A stretch of DNA of 64,000 nucleotides from Rhizobium sp. BK602 (GCF_014195095.1 NZ_JACIBC010000003.1:496001-560000); one strand, 5' to 3'. Shown: positions 45,763 to 56,007, counted from the stretch's first letter. Program-made: numbers and translations. Notes: a model not told the origin generated them from the letters alone.

Positions 45763-46056
45763 TCAGCGGCCGCATGATTGATATCGCAGCCCGTCGTCAC
45801 GGACGGCAGCCATGTCGTAGCAGGCCCGGCGCATGGCGGCTGGGCGAAAGCCCGCAACCGTGGCCGCGTTCGAACCTGCCTGCAAGCCGATGTTCATCTC
45901 GGGCGCGTTGCGCGATCCCGCGGTCGTCTTCAGCTTGCGCGCCGCCTCCTGCAGCAGGGCGGCCATGCCGGCATGGGAGATGCGATCGGCGCGCATCAGC
46001 TGGCGGATCAATGGATCATTGAGAACGTCGGCAATCGTCAATTCTTTATGGGTCAT
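45763..46056 (-). CDS. Small protein of unknown function
   Basis: A 97-residue frame. ATG 46056 has an excellent AAGGAGATAGCC upstream, which is the main reason to believe it. The first 45 residues (ELTIADVLNDPLIRQLMRAD then AALLQEAARK) look like a conserved helical domain; the remainder (about 46-97) is less ordered with several Cys and Arg and may be an altered reading frame or a lineage-specific tail. I do not recognise the family. It is divergent from the ArsR-family regulator gene. Confidence 0.6.
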   Translation of the reverse strand: MTHKELTIADVLNDPLIRQLMRADRISHAGMAALLQEAARKLKTTAGSRNAPEMNIGLQAGSNAATVAGFRPAAMRRACYDMAAVRDDGLRYQSCGR

Positions 46057-46353
46057 GGCTATCTCCTTGTTCATGCCCCATGCAATACCCCCTCTCCATA
46101 GCGGCGCGATGTCAAAAGCCTGACAAAAACAAGGCAATCGGTTCGTTTTTGTTACAGTTTATCGCAAACGGCCCGATCGGCGATACATTCCCCCCATCGC
46201 GCGAACCTATGACGCGGAACGAACCCGCCCCTCACCCCGAGCAACATAATTTAACAAAACAGAACAAAACCAGACAACCGCTGCGCGTAGTATCGGAGTT
46301 CCCGGAGGTCCTATCTGGGTCAATCATATTCGTCCTCAACAGCCGATCAGTCG
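46057..46353. other. Divergent intergenic region upstream of the ArsR-family gene
   Basis: 297 bp, relatively AT-rich. It contains a tandem direct repeat AACAAAAC (46253-46260 and 46263-46270), 10 bp apart, and A/T-rich stretches around 46120-46160, plausible as regulator-binding and promoter sequence. No further gene seen. Confidence 0.45.
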
Positions 46354-46698
46354 ATGTATTCAGACCCCGCAACAGATGACCAGCGCATTGCATACCATGC
46401 CGATCTCCTGAGCCAACTTGCCCACCCGCGTCGGCTGCAAGCCTGTACATTGCTGTTGGCCGGGGAAGAGGACGTCAACAACCTCGCCAGAAGGATCGGC
46501 ATATCGCAGCCGGCCCTCAGCCGGCACCTGACGCGTCTTCATCTAGCGGGAATGGTCAAGTTTCGCCGTCACGCACAGTTCAGATACTATTCGTGCGATC
46601 ATCCCGGCGTGATCGAAATCCTGAAAGTCCTGACGGAAATCTACGATCTCGATCCGATAGAACCCGCTGCCCAAACCGCGGCAGGGCTCGGCGATTGA
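46354..46698 (+). CDS. ArsR family transcriptional regulator, NolR-like
   Basis: A 114-residue winged-helix regulator. The core QLAHPRRLQACTLLLAGEEDV, the recognition helix ISQPALSRHLTRLHLAG and the wing KFRRHAQFRYYSC line up with rhizobial NolR as I remember it (ANPKRL..., LSQSALSQHLSKLR, RRDAQTIYYS), including the ILKVLTEIYD ending. The ELCVC metal site of arsenic sensors is absent. No strong SD precedes ATG 46354, so the start is less certain. Targets unknown; the divergent small gene is the nearest candidate. Confidence 0.88.
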   Translation: MYSDPATDDQRIAYHADLLSQLAHPRRLQACTLLLAGEEDVNNLARRIGISQPALSRHLTRLHLAGMVKFRRHAQFRYYSCDHPGVIEILKVLTEIYDLDPIEPAAQTAAGLGD

Positions 46699-46717
46699 CC
46701 CCGCCAGTCACCTGACT

Positions 46718-46756
46718 GGAAAAGGCCGCGTGCAATCGATGCACGCGGCCTTTTCC
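46718..46756. terminator. Bidirectional rho-independent terminator
   Basis: A perfect 17-bp stem GGAAAAGGCCGCGTGCA (46718-46734) with its complement (46740-46756) and a 5-nt loop ATCGA. The A-tract and T-tract flanks work on both strands. It lies between the convergent ArsR-family and lipoprotein genes. Confidence 0.93.
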
Positions 46757-46783
46757 GTTTTCCGACCTGCGCGGCCGCGGGAT

Positions 46784-47443
46784 CTATTGCATATCCGCGA
46801 GCAGGGCATCGGCGCCCTTGCGGATGCCAACCTTCGAACCTTCCAGCCGCGAGAAGGTCGCGCCGACATTCATCGCATTGGGATATTGCTTGGTGACATA
46901 GGCCGCCAGCAGGCGATTGCTCGGCGCATCGTAGATTTCAACTGCGTAGCTCACCGAGCCCGCCATCGTACCTTCGCGGCCGCGAACCGCCTGAACGGCG
47001 TTGATCGCGCCGCCGCCAACATCGATATGCGAGAACGGCCCAAGCACCGGAGTTGTATCCTTGGCGCCCGTCAAGGTCAGGTGCAGTCTGAGCGTGCCTG
47101 GGCTCGGAGCGTTGACGATCGCGAAGCGCGTTCTCAGCTTCTGCGTGAACTGGTCCTGCATATAGGCGGCCAGCAGGGATTTGTCGTCATCCGCGATCTT
47201 CACGAACTGGTTGTCCGAACCACTATAGACGGTGACGGGGTCAACGATGATCTTGTTGTACTGCCGCCAGTCTACATGTCCCTTATAGCGATAGGGTGTG
47301 CGGCCGGTCTCATCCTGCGTGTTCGGCTGCAGCTGCGGTGCCGACGCCAGGCCGGAATAGACGGTGGGGTCCGCGGTCGTGCAACCGGCAACGGACGAGC
47401 ATAGGGCGATCAGCGCGACGCTGACGATAGATGTTCTTGGCAA
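46784..47443 (-). CDS. DUF3313-like lipoprotein
   Basis: A 219-residue predicted lipoprotein. The signal peptide ends in a lipobox (SSVAGC, Cys21), so the mature protein should be lipid-anchored in the envelope. The sequence GRTPYRYKGHVDWRQYNKIIVDPVTVY and the TGAKDTTPVLG region match DUF3313-type lipoproteins of unknown function. Conserved RLLAAYVTKQYPNAMN near the end. It lies between a terminator and the two-component genes, with its own 182-bp upstream gap. Confidence 0.88.
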   Translation of the reverse strand: MPRTSIVSVALIALCSSVAGCTTADPTVYSGLASAPQLQPNTQDETGRTPYRYKGHVDWRQYNKIIVDPVTVYSGSDNQFVKIADDDKSLLAAYMQDQFTQKLRTRFAIVNAPSPGTLRLHLTLTGAKDTTPVLGPFSHIDVGGGAINAVQAVRGREGTMAGSVSYAVEIYDAPSNRLLAAYVTKQYPNAMNVGATFSRLEGSKVGIRKGADALLADMQ

Positions 47444-47573
47444 GAATCTGGCTCCTGGAAAAATGCGGCGGGGTGCTGCGGCCAGTTCTATTGAAACGCC
47501 GTATTGCGGTGTTTTCTTTCATGTTCGGAAATGTTCGCGCCTGTGACAGCTTATGAAAAGCGCGCGCCGAGGC

Positions 47574-47597
47574 CCCGGCAATCGCTTCATTGCCGGG
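47574..47597 (-). terminator. Hairpin downstream of the histidine kinase gene
   Basis: Nine-bp perfect stem CCCGGCAAT/ATTGCCGGG with a 6-nt loop, 28 bp after the kinase stop on the minus strand. Only a short CTTTTC follows further down, so termination strength is uncertain. Confidence 0.6.
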
Positions 47598-47625
47598 ACG
47601 CGGGACTTGCCAATGGAACGAAGGA

Positions 47626-49011
47626 TCAGCCTGCCGAGGGCGACGTCTTCGGCGCGCCGGAAAGATGCCCCGTCGCCTCATCCTGCACCGGCGGCAAGGT
47701 GATCTCGACGACCAGGCCATGCGGCTCGCGATCCAGCAGCCTGAGCGTGCCGTTATGCCCCTTGCGAACGATGCCCTCGGCCGTGGGAAGGCCGAGACCG
47801 AAACCGCCGCCCGCCCCCGTGGTCCGGGCCTTGTCGGCCTTGAAGAAGGGTTCGAGAACCCGCACCTTGAGCTTGTCGGACAGACCGGGACCATTGTCGC
47901 TGACCCTGATCAGGACGCCGGCATCGCTGGTGCTTTGCAGCTCGATCTCGATACGCGTCGCGTAGCGGGAAGCATTCTCGACAACGTTGGTCACCGCGCG
48001 CGTGAGAGCCTGGGGCTTGCACATGCAGATCAGCCGACGAGGCCCGGAAAAGCTGACATCGATGCCGGTGTCGGAAAAATCGCTCGCTATGGTTTGCAGC
48101 AGGCTCGAAATATCCACCTTGCGGGACGGCACGCGGTGGGAGGCATTGGTGAGGAAAGCCAGGCTCTCGTCGATCATCGAGCTCAGCGTGGTGATATCGG
48201 CCAGCATCTGGCGCTGCAGTTCCGGCTGTTCGCAGCGCTCCGCGCGCATCCGAAGCCGTGTCAACGGCGTCCTGAGATCGTGGCTAATGGAACTCAGCAT
48301 TCTTGTGCGGCTGTCGACCATTTCGAGGATGCGGCTTCGCATGACGTTCAGCGAGGCGGCAAGGCTGCGCATTTCCCATGCACCATCGGCAACGAAAGGC
48401 TTCTCCAGGCTGTCGTCCATGCTCGCCCGCTCTGCGGCCAGGGCAAAGCGCGTCACCGGCCTGGTGATCAGCCAGCTGCTGAAATAGGCGAGCAGCGCCA
48501 ACGGAATGACGATCTTCAATATGCCGCTCGCCACCGCCGGGAAAAGCCACAGGGTACGCGAGAACACGGGCATGTGAAAAACGAGTGCCCGCTCCGCATC
48601 GACCCTCAGCACCAGAAAATCCGGAGGCGACCCACTCTCAAAAAATTGTTGGAGCGTTTGAGCAAAGCTGCTTTCAAGCCGTGCCCGCACGGCTTTCAAA
48701 ACATCGTCGGCGGCGCTCGGATCGATCGCACCCTGCGCCGGCATCTGGGCGGCGGACGCTCGCTCCACCGAAATTCCGAGCTTCGCGGCAGTTTTCAGCA
48801 CGGCGTCCTCCTCCTCGGAAGAGCGGGCGCGCCGATACTCATCCAGAATCATCTCGACACGCCCGGCAAACAGGCCGATCTGAAGACCCTTGTCATGCCG
48901 CCCATAGATGAACGGCTCGGACAGCGTCGCGACCACCGAGACGAGAATGATCAGAAAGGTCGCCAACACGAGTATCTGCGTGCGGATCGAGGCGGTGCGC
49001 AGGCTTGTCAC
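47626..49011 (-). CDS. Sensor histidine kinase, EnvZ-like
   Basis: A 461-residue membrane sensor. Transmembrane helix 1 is about residues 12-30, helix 2 about 158-180, with a periplasmic sensing domain of roughly 125 residues between. HAMP-like linker about 180-233; phosphoacceptor His244 in SISHDLRTPLTRLR; N-box VVENASRYA; G boxes DNGPGLSD and GGFGLGLPTAEGIV. Its start overlaps the response-regulator stop by 4 nt, so the two form one operon. The signal is unknown; neighbouring genes give no clear target. Confidence 0.94.
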   Translation of the reverse strand: MTSLRTASIRTQILVLATFLIILVSVVATLSEPFIYGRHDKGLQIGLFAGRVEMILDEYRRARSSEEEDAVLKTAAKLGISVERASAAQMPAQGAIDPSAADDVLKAVRARLESSFAQTLQQFFESGSPPDFLVLRVDAERALVFHMPVFSRTLWLFPAVASGILKIVIPLALLAYFSSWLITRPVTRFALAAERASMDDSLEKPFVADGAWEMRSLAASLNVMRSRILEMVDSRTRMLSSISHDLRTPLTRLRMRAERCEQPELQRQMLADITTLSSMIDESLAFLTNASHRVPSRKVDISSLLQTIASDFSDTGIDVSFSGPRRLICMCKPQALTRAVTNVVENASRYATRIEIELQSTSDAGVLIRVSDNGPGLSDKLKVRVLEPFFKADKARTTGAGGGFGLGLPTAEGIVRKGHNGTLRLLDREPHGLVVEITLPPVQDEATGHLSGAPKTSPSAG

Positions 49012-49730
49012 GTCTCTCGCTCCACCTTGGAGGCGAACAAATACCCTCCCAGGCGCACGGTCTTGATGAAGCTCGGCTCCTTGAGATTTGGCTCGATCTT
49101 CTGCCGGACGCGGCTGATATGGGCATCGATGCTGCGCTCGACCGGTCCCGCCGAGCCCGCATGCGTCATGGACAAAAGCTGTTCGCGGGTCAGCACCTTG
49201 TTCGGATTACAGCAAAAGGCGAGCAGAAGGTCGAACTCCGCCGTCGTCATGGAAACTTCGGCACCATCGGCGTCGAAGAGCTGCCGGCTCTTCGGATCGA
49301 TGCGCCACCCGGCAAAGGTCATCGGCGCAAGGCTCTCATCCGGCTGCTGGGATAAGGAGGCCCGCCGCAGGATGCTCTTGATGCGAGCGAGCAGTTCGCG
49401 AGAATTGAAAGGCTTGGTGACATAATCGTCCGCCCCCAGCTCCAGGCCGAGAATGCGGTCGAGATCTTCCCTGAGCGCCGTCAGCATCAGGATGGGGATC
49501 GAACGCGACGCCCGAAGCCGACGGCAAATGCTGAAGCCATCTTCACCGGGCAGCATCGCGTCCAGAATGATAAGATCGAACTTGTGGCGCATCAGCAGGC
49601 GATCCATTTCACCACCGCTTGCGGCCGACATGGCCTCGAAGCCGTTGCTCTTCACCAGTTCGACCAGCATATGCGCTATGTCGGCATCGTCCTCGACGAT
49701 CAGAATATGGGATTGGTCGAACATTGCCAT
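49008..49730 (-). CDS. Response regulator, OmpR/PhoB family
   Basis: A 240-residue regulator with a receiver domain (acidic pair in VEDDADI, phosphoacceptor Asp in LIILDAMLPGEDG, switch Lys in TKPFNS) and a winged-helix DNA-binding domain (MTTAEFDLLLAFCCNPNKVLTREQL and RSIDAHISRVRQKIE). Start choice is open: ATG 49730 is used; 49724 and 49787 are alternatives without a better SD. Partner of the kinase whose gene it overlaps. Confidence 0.93.
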   Translation of the reverse strand: MAMFDQSHILIVEDDADIAHMLVELVKSNGFEAMSAASGGEMDRLLMRHKFDLIILDAMLPGEDGFSICRRLRASRSIPILMLTALREDLDRILGLELGADDYVTKPFNSRELLARIKSILRRASLSQQPDESLAPMTFAGWRIDPKSRQLFDADGAEVSMTTAEFDLLLAFCCNPNKVLTREQLLSMTHAGSAGPVERSIDAHISRVRQKIEPNLKEPSFIKTVRLGGYLFASKVERET

Positions 49731-50053
49731 TTCGCAGGCCACTGCCTTCGTTTGAGTACCCGTCGCACGATCCATCGCGCGCGACATTATCTCATCTGGG
49801 TGCCTATATGTCACGCGACGGCTTCCGAGCATTACGCAGCACGCAAGCTTCCAGATCGATGATGGGCAGGCCGCACAGGGTCAAGAGCCTGGCATTGGTT
49901 GGATGTGACACGATCGTAATCCGAAGATTGAGGTCCCCCGGAATATCAAAGATGCGTGTAACGCTGTGTTCGATAATGTTGAGATATGTTGCGGCATACA
50001 GCCATCGCCGCGAGCCCGATGGCACGCTGACGATAGCAGCCTCTCGCACCGAC
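49731..50053. other. Gene-free region upstream of the response regulator
   Basis: 323 bp with no credible gene (a 97-codon minus frame at 49804-50097 overlaps the next gene and has no family features). It should contain the promoter of the two-component operon and the 3' end of the preceding transporter transcript. No clear terminator hairpin was seen. Confidence 0.45.
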
Positions 50054-50787
<734 letters not shown>

Positions 50788-50791
<4 letters not shown>

Positions 50792-51633
50792 CGGCTGGTC
50801 TCCAGATCGAGCTTGGCCCTGTCGAGCACCGTCAGGCGGCGCACCGGCTTATGCGGATCGGGAAGCGCGGACATCAGGCCGCGCGTATAGGGATGCTGGG
50901 CATCTTCCAGACGCGTCAGGGTCTCGACGATACGGCCGGAATACATGACGATGATGCGTTCGCAGAAGGCCGCGACCATGCGGATATCGTGGCTGATCAG
51001 CAGCAGGCCTGAATCGTTTTCACGCACCAGCTCGTCGAGCAGGGTGAGGACATCCTTGCGAACGCTGACGTCGAGCGCCGAGGTCGGCTCGTCGGCAATC
51101 ACAAGCTTCGGCTTCGCAAGAAGCATCATCGCGATCATGACGCGCTGGCCCATGCCGCCCGAGATCTGGTGCGGATAGAGCGTCATGACGCGCTCCGGAT
51201 CGTTGATGCGGACGCGCTCGAGCATGGCGCGCGCCGCATCCCTCGCCTTGCTGCCGCGCAGGCCCAGATGCAGCCGCGCCGCCTCGGCGATCTGCTTGCC
51301 GACGGTCAGGACCGGATTGAGGGAATAGCGCGGGTCCTGCATGATCAGCGCGATGTCCTTGCCGCGCAGGCCGCCCATCTGCCGCTCTGACTTGTCGAGC
51401 AGGGAAGTCCCACTCAGGTCGAGCCGCTCGGCGGTAACGCTCGCGCTCGGCGGCAGCAGGCGCATGATCGCGCGCCCAGTGGTGGACTTGCCGGAGCCGG
51501 ACTCGCCGACGATGCCGACGCGCTCGCGCCCGACATCGAAGCTGACATTCGAAACCGCTGCGACCGAATTGCGGCCGAAGCGGACATTCAGCCCCTTTAC
51601 GGAAAGGACGGGATGGAGATCACGATCTTGCAT
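50788..51633 (-). CDS. Opp/Dpp-type ABC transporter ATP-binding protein, DppD-like
   Basis: A 281-residue ATPase: Walker [26 protein letters not shown], signature ISGGMGQRVM, Walker [13 protein letters not shown], switch ISHDI and C-terminal HPYTRGLMSALP. The signature carries Met-Gly in place of the usual Gln-Arg (ISGGMGQR), still found in this branch. ATG 51633 overlaps the end of the permease gene by 14 bp; the frame upstream is shadow. Confidence 0.92.
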
Positions 51634-52522
51634 GGCGAGGGTCCAGAATATCGCGCAGCGCATCGCCGGCAATGTTGAAGGCGAGGCTTGCCAGGAGGAT
51701 AGCAATGCCGGGCATGACGGCGACCCACCAGAAATCCAACATGTATTTGCGTCCGTTGGAGATCATTGCGCCCCATTCCGGCGCCGGCGGCTGGGCACCA
51801 AGGCCGAGAAAGCCGAGCGAGGCGGCCGTCAGGATGATGCCCGCCATATTGAGCGTCAGGCGCACGATGACGGAAGGAACGCACATGGGCGCGATATAGA
51901 AGAACAGGATGCGCAATTTCGATGCGCCGTAGAGCCGGGCGGCCGCGACATAATCGGTATTGCGCACCACGAGCGCTTCGGCGCGTGCCAGCCGCGCGAT
52001 CGGCGGCCAGGCCGTCAGCGAAATGGCAATGATTGCCGTCGTGAGGCCGGCGCCGAGTGCTGCGGCAAAGGCCAGCGCCAGGATCAGCGACGGGAAGGAC
52101 AGCACGATGTCGGTGGCGCGCATCAGAACGGCATCGATGCGGCCGCCGAAGAAGCCGGCGACCACGCCGATGACGAGCCCGATCGGCCCGACGATCACCG
52201 AAATCGACAGCACCGTCTGGATGGTGATGCGCGTGCCGAAGATCAGCCGGCTCAGGATATCGCGGCCGAATTCATCGGTGCCGGCCAGATGCGCGAGGCT
52301 CGGCGGCTTCAGCGCGTCGGAAAGCACCTGGACGTTCGGATCGTAGGGCGCAAGCACCGGCGCGAAGATCGCGATCAGGCACAGCAGACCGAGGATGACG
52401 AAGCCCGTCAGGCCAAGCGGCTCTTGGGCGAGCTTGCCGCCGGCGCGCTTCAGCGACGTCGCGACGCGGCTGATCAGGTTCGGCGGGCGGACCGCCATTT
52501 CCGCATGGATCGCATCGCTCAT
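51620..52522 (-). CDS. Opp/Dpp-type ABC transporter permease, DppC-like
   Basis: A 300-residue membrane protein with the hallmark GTDEFGRDILSRLIFG (about 80-95), an EAA-type loop VVRNTDYVAAARLYGASKLRILFFYIAP, and the C-terminal FNIAGDALRDILDPR. Starts 4 nt inside the DppB-like gene end. Confidence 0.93.
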   Translation of the reverse strand: MSDAIHAEMAVRPPNLISRVATSLKRAGGKLAQEPLGLTGFVILGLLCLIAIFAPVLAPYDPNVQVLSDALKPPSLAHLAGTDEFGRDILSRLIFGTRITIQTVLSISVIVGPIGLVIGVVAGFFGGRIDAVLMRATDIVLSFPSLILALAFAAALGAGLTTAIIAISLTAWPPIARLARAEALVVRNTDYVAAARLYGASKLRILFFYIAPMCVPSVIVRLTLNMAGIILTAASLGFLGLGAQPPAPEWGAMISNGRKYMLDFWWVAVMPGIAILLASLAFNIAGDALRDILDPRHARS

Positions 52523-53547
52523 CGGGCGGCCTCCCTGGTGCGCGGATCGAAGACGGCATAGGCGATATCCGCCAGGAAATTCAGGAGCATGAAGAAGAAT
52601 CCAACGATGATGGTCGCGGCGAGGATGGCATTCATGTCGCCGATCATCAGGGCATTCGTCATGTACTGGCCGATACCCGGCCAGGAAAAGACGATTTCGG
52701 TCACCACAGCACCTTCGAGCAGCCCGCCATAGGAAATGGCGAGAATGGTGATCAGCTGCACCGCGATGTTGGGAAGGACGTGGCCGATGATGGTGCGCGC
52801 CGGGCTGACGCCCTTGGCGCGCGCCGCGATCACATAATCCTGGCTGAGCTGCTCCAGCGTGAAGCTGCGGGTCATGCGCGTGATATAGGCGACCGCCGCA
52901 TAGGCGAGAATGAAGGCGGGCAGGATGATGTGGCCGAGCGCGTTCCAGAAGATGTCCGTCTCGCCCTGCAGAAGGCTGTCCACCAGCAGCAGGCCGGTCT
53001 GCGGCGTGACGATGCCTTCATAATAGACATCGACCCGGCCGGGGCCGCCAACCCAGTTCAGGCCGGCATAGAAAACGACGAGACCGACGATCCCGAACCA
53101 GAAGACCGGGATGGAGTGGCCGACGAGGGCGATGATGCGGGCGATCTTGTCGATAAGACTGTCGCGAAACAGCGCCGCGACGAGCCCCAGCGGCACGCCG
53201 ACGAAGGTCGAGATGATGACAGCGAACGTCGCGAGCTCGAAGGTCGCGGGAAAGGCCTGGGCGAGGTCGGCGGAGACGGGGTTTCCCGTCAGGATCGCCG
53301 TGCCGAAATCACCATGCGCCAAGCCCTTCAGATAGATGAAGAACTGTTCGTAAACGGGAAGATCCAATCCGAGCCGCTGGCGCATCGCCGCATAGGCGGC
53401 GGGATCGGCCAGCTCACCGACGATCGCCCCCACCGGATCGGCCGGCAGAACGCGGCCGATCACGAAGGTGACACATAGGAGAATGAACAGGCTGACGATC
53501 AGATGCACGATGCGTCTGCCCAGTTCGGCTGCGGATAGTTCCTTCAT
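52519..53547 (-). CDS. Opp/Dpp-type ABC transporter permease, DppB-like
   Basis: A 342-residue membrane protein: N-terminal helix, LPADPVGAIVG, the RLGLDLPVYEQFFIYLKGL segment, EAA-type loop LSQDYVIAARAKGVSPARTIIGHVLPN, and the ETVF-like motif TEIVFSWPGIGQYM. It lies 20 bp after the binding-protein gene. No hairpin is seen in this short gap, unlike the other transporter operons here. Confidence 0.93.
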   Translation of the reverse strand: MKELSAAELGRRIVHLIVSLFILLCVTFVIGRVLPADPVGAIVGELADPAAYAAMRQRLGLDLPVYEQFFIYLKGLAHGDFGTAILTGNPVSADLAQAFPATFELATFAVIISTFVGVPLGLVAALFRDSLIDKIARIIALVGHSIPVFWFGIVGLVVFYAGLNWVGGPGRVDVYYEGIVTPQTGLLLVDSLLQGETDIFWNALGHIILPAFILAYAAVAYITRMTRSFTLEQLSQDYVIAARAKGVSPARTIIGHVLPNIAVQLITILAISYGGLLEGAVVTEIVFSWPGIGQYMTNALMIGDMNAILAATIIVGFFFMLLNFLADIAYAVFDPRTREAAR

Positions 53548-53567
53548 GATCGGCTGCTTTCGATTGC

Positions 53568-55163
53568 TTATTCGGCCTCAGCCTTGGTCACGTTTTCAAG
53601 CCGGGTCATCTGGTTGGGATGCCCGAAGTAGCCCTTGACCCTGCCGGAGAGAACGAGGGGCTCGAAGCGTTCGAACAGCGGCAGAAGCGCCGGCTTCAGA
53701 TCGACGAACTTCTGCTGCATCTGGGCATAGAGTTCCGCCCGCTTCTTGGCATCGGGCTCCACCGCGGTCTTTTCCGACAAAGCGGTCAGCTCGGGGATAT
53801 CCCAGGCCGAGCGCCATGCGAAATTGCCGGCATTGTTGGCCTCGAGCCGGTTGTCCGGATTGTTGGCGAAATCGTCCATCGAGCCGAGCACGTTCGGCAT
53901 CAGCGAACTCGTCTGCGGCAGCAGAAGATCGAAGTTGCGCGCACGGTGGGCGGCGATGATTTCGGAGCCGTTGCCTTGCTGGATCTCGACCTTGATGCCG
54001 ATCTGACCGAGCGAGGCCTGGATGGCGGTGGCCAGATCGATGCGCGGTGTCTGCGAAATCGTCTTCAGCGTCAGCGAAAAGCCGTCCTTATATCCCGCTT
54101 CGGCCAGCAACTGCTTTGCCTTGTCGACGTCGAGGTGCCAGTCCGGGTTCGGGATGGCATAGTCGAAGTTCTCCGGAACGGGAATATTCCTTGCCCGGCC
54201 ATAGGGACCCATGATGGTCTTTTCGATGCCCTTGTAGTCGATGCCGTAGGCGATGGCTTCGCGGACCTTCGGATTGGAAAGATATTGGTTGCCGGCATTC
54301 ATGGCGAGCACGTAGAAACCGCCCGTTGGCACGCGCTGGATGACGAAGTTGCTCTTGGTCTCGAACGTCTCGAGATCGGACTTGGACAGCGCATTGCCGA
54401 TGTCGATATCGCCGCGGTCGAGCATCAGCCGCTCGACCTGGCTTTCGGGAACATGGCGAACGATGACGCGGCGCATTTTCGGTGCGCCGCCGACATAGGC
54501 CTTGTTGGCATCCAGGATGACGATCTCGTTCGGGGTCCACTTGTTCAAGGTGAAAGGACCCGAACCGGCCGAATGGGTGCGCAGCCAGGCATTGCCGGAA
54601 TCGCCGTCGACAATGTGCTTCTGCACCTCGACGCTGTCGACGATGCTCGAAACGCCGAGCGCAAGCCGATAGAGCAGCCCCTCGGCCGTCACCTTGTCCG
54701 TCAGGTCGATGCGCACTGTCTTGGCGTCGACCGCATGCAGCTGATTGGCGATCGTGTCGGTGGAATAGCCGATGCGCTTGAAATAGGATGAGCCGGACTG
54801 ATTGAGCTTCAGCAACCGCGTAATGGAGAAGACCACGTCGTTGGCCGTGACCGGATTGCCCGAGACGAAGGCGGCATCCCGCAATTTCAGCGTCAGCGAC
54901 TTGCCGTCATCCGTCCAGCTCTCGGCAAGCTGCGGCACGATCTTGCCGTCCGCCGTCGTTGCAACAAGACGATCGTAAAGGTTTGCGAGGATTTCGAGCG
55001 CCTTGGGCTCGGTGGCCTGCTGCGGGTCCAGAGACAACACCTGCGCAAGCGACGTGCCGATCACCAATTGATCCTTAGGCGTGGCGGCCTGAAGCTGCGG
55101 CGCCGTCCATGTCAGCATGCCGATCGCAACGCCAACGAACATAGCCTTCGAAAAGTGCTTCAT
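53568..55163 (-). CDS. Opp/Dpp-type ABC transporter substrate-binding protein
   Basis: A 531-residue family 5 solute-binding protein with a Sec signal (about residues 1-27, ending QLQAA). Family segments: LKLRDAAFVSGNPVTANDVVFSITR, KVREAIAYGIDYKGIEKTI and ANNAGNFAWRSAWDIPELTAL. GGGAGGAGCC precedes ATG 55163. It is divergent from a FadR-type regulator next to sugar-acid enzymes, so its ligand may be an oligosaccharide or sugar acid rather than a peptide; relatives of this family carry such ligands. Ligand not determined. Confidence 0.92.
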   Translation of the reverse strand: MKHFSKAMFVGVAIGMLTWTAPQLQAATPKDQLVIGTSLAQVLSLDPQQATEPKALEILANLYDRLVATTADGKIVPQLAESWTDDGKSLTLKLRDAAFVSGNPVTANDVVFSITRLLKLNQSGSSYFKRIGYSTDTIANQLHAVDAKTVRIDLTDKVTAEGLLYRLALGVSSIVDSVEVQKHIVDGDSGNAWLRTHSAGSGPFTLNKWTPNEIVILDANKAYVGGAPKMRRVIVRHVPESQVERLMLDRGDIDIGNALSKSDLETFETKSNFVIQRVPTGGFYVLAMNAGNQYLSNPKVREAIAYGIDYKGIEKTIMGPYGRARNIPVPENFDYAIPNPDWHLDVDKAKQLLAEAGYKDGFSLTLKTISQTPRIDLATAIQASLGQIGIKVEIQQGNGSEIIAAHRARNFDLLLPQTSSLMPNVLGSMDDFANNPDNRLEANNAGNFAWRSAWDIPELTALSEKTAVEPDAKKRAELYAQMQQKFVDLKPALLPLFERFEPLVLSGRVKGYFGHPNQMTRLENVTKAEAE

Positions 55164-55199
55164 TATGGCTCCTCCCTGGATTACTATAGAATACGTATG

Positions 55200-55217
55200 A
55201 TGTCGTCCGTATGTCGT
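55200..55217. promoter_or_regulatory. Tandem half-sites in the divergent promoter region, candidate GntR-type operator
   Basis: ATGTCGT occurs twice, at 55200-55206 and 55211-55217, exactly 11 bp apart (one helical turn), in the 133-bp gap between the divergent binding-protein and FadR-type genes. The half-site is one base from the ATGTCAT arm of the palindrome at 56035-56048. Confidence 0.45.
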
Positions 55218-55296
55218 ATTATGATTTATCGGAGATCGACATGCTTGGCAAGACCTGGGTAAGTGGCTCGATATAAATGGGCTGGGGGACAAAAGA

Positions 55297-56007
55297 ATGA
55301 CAACCGTCAATCGGGGCAGACAAAGACTCGCGCAACAAGTCATCGACCAATTGCGCGGCCAGATCGAAACCGGCAAGCTGCGCACCGGCGACCAGCTGCC
55401 CACCGAACCCCAGCTCGAGGCCACCTTCGGCGTCAGCCGCACCGTCGTGCGCGAGGCGATCGCCGACCTTAGGGCTGCCGGCCTCGTCAAACCGATCCAG
55501 GGCAAGGGCGTGTTTGTCGCCGACCTGACGGAACGCCCCGGCCTATCGCTGACGCCGGTGGAAATCAAAAGCATCCCGGAAACGCTGGAATTGCTGGAGT
55601 TCCGAATGGCCGCCGAAGGCGAAGCCGCAGCAATCGCCGCCTATCGCCGCACCGCCGAGCAGGAAGCCGCCATCCGCGCCGCCAACCGGAAAATGGCCGC
55701 GCTGATCGAGCTCGGCCAGTCCACGGTCGATGCCGATTACGAATTCCACATGGCAATCGCCGCCGCCACAAACAATCGATTCTATGTCGACGTCCTCCGG
55801 CATTTCGGGGCGCGCACTATACCGCGCGGCCAGTTTCCGAATCTGCCCGAAGCCAACGACCCCGCCTATCTCGCCAAGGTCCATGCCGAGCACGGGGAGA
55901 TCCTGGCGGCCATCGCCGATCAGGATCCCGAACGCGCCCGCCAGGCGATGCGGGCGCACATGCTTGCCAGCCAAAGGCGCTATCGCATGCTCGCCGAGCA
56001 GCAATAG
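55297..56007 (+). CDS. FadR/GntR family transcriptional regulator (FCD subfamily)
   Basis: A 236-residue regulator. The N-terminal winged helix is QVIDQLRGQIETGKLRTGDQLPTE... with LEATFGVSRTVVREAIADLRAAGLV (about 45-69), the classic GntR recognition region. The FCD sensing domain has metal-site residues in DADYEFHMAI, HAEHGEIL and MRAHML. GGGGGACAAAAGA precedes ATG 55297. It likely represses both the divergent importer and the downstream enzyme genes and responds to a sugar acid. Confidence 0.92.
   Translation: MTTVNRGRQRLAQQVIDQLRGQIETGKLRTGDQLPTEPQLEATFGVSRTVVREAIADLRAAGLVKPIQGKGVFVADLTERPGLSLTPVEIKSIPETLELLEFRMAAEGEAAAIAAYRRTAEQEAAIRAANRKMAALIELGQSTVDADYEFHMAIAAATNNRFYVDVLRHFGARTIPRGQFPNLPEANDPAYLAKVHAEHGEILAAIADQDPERARQAMRAHMLASQRRYRMLAEQQ

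Noticed and set aside
47590..49425. 611-codon open frame on the plus strand
   Set aside because: Antisense to the histidine kinase and response regulator genes, which have complete motif sets; the product shows no domain.
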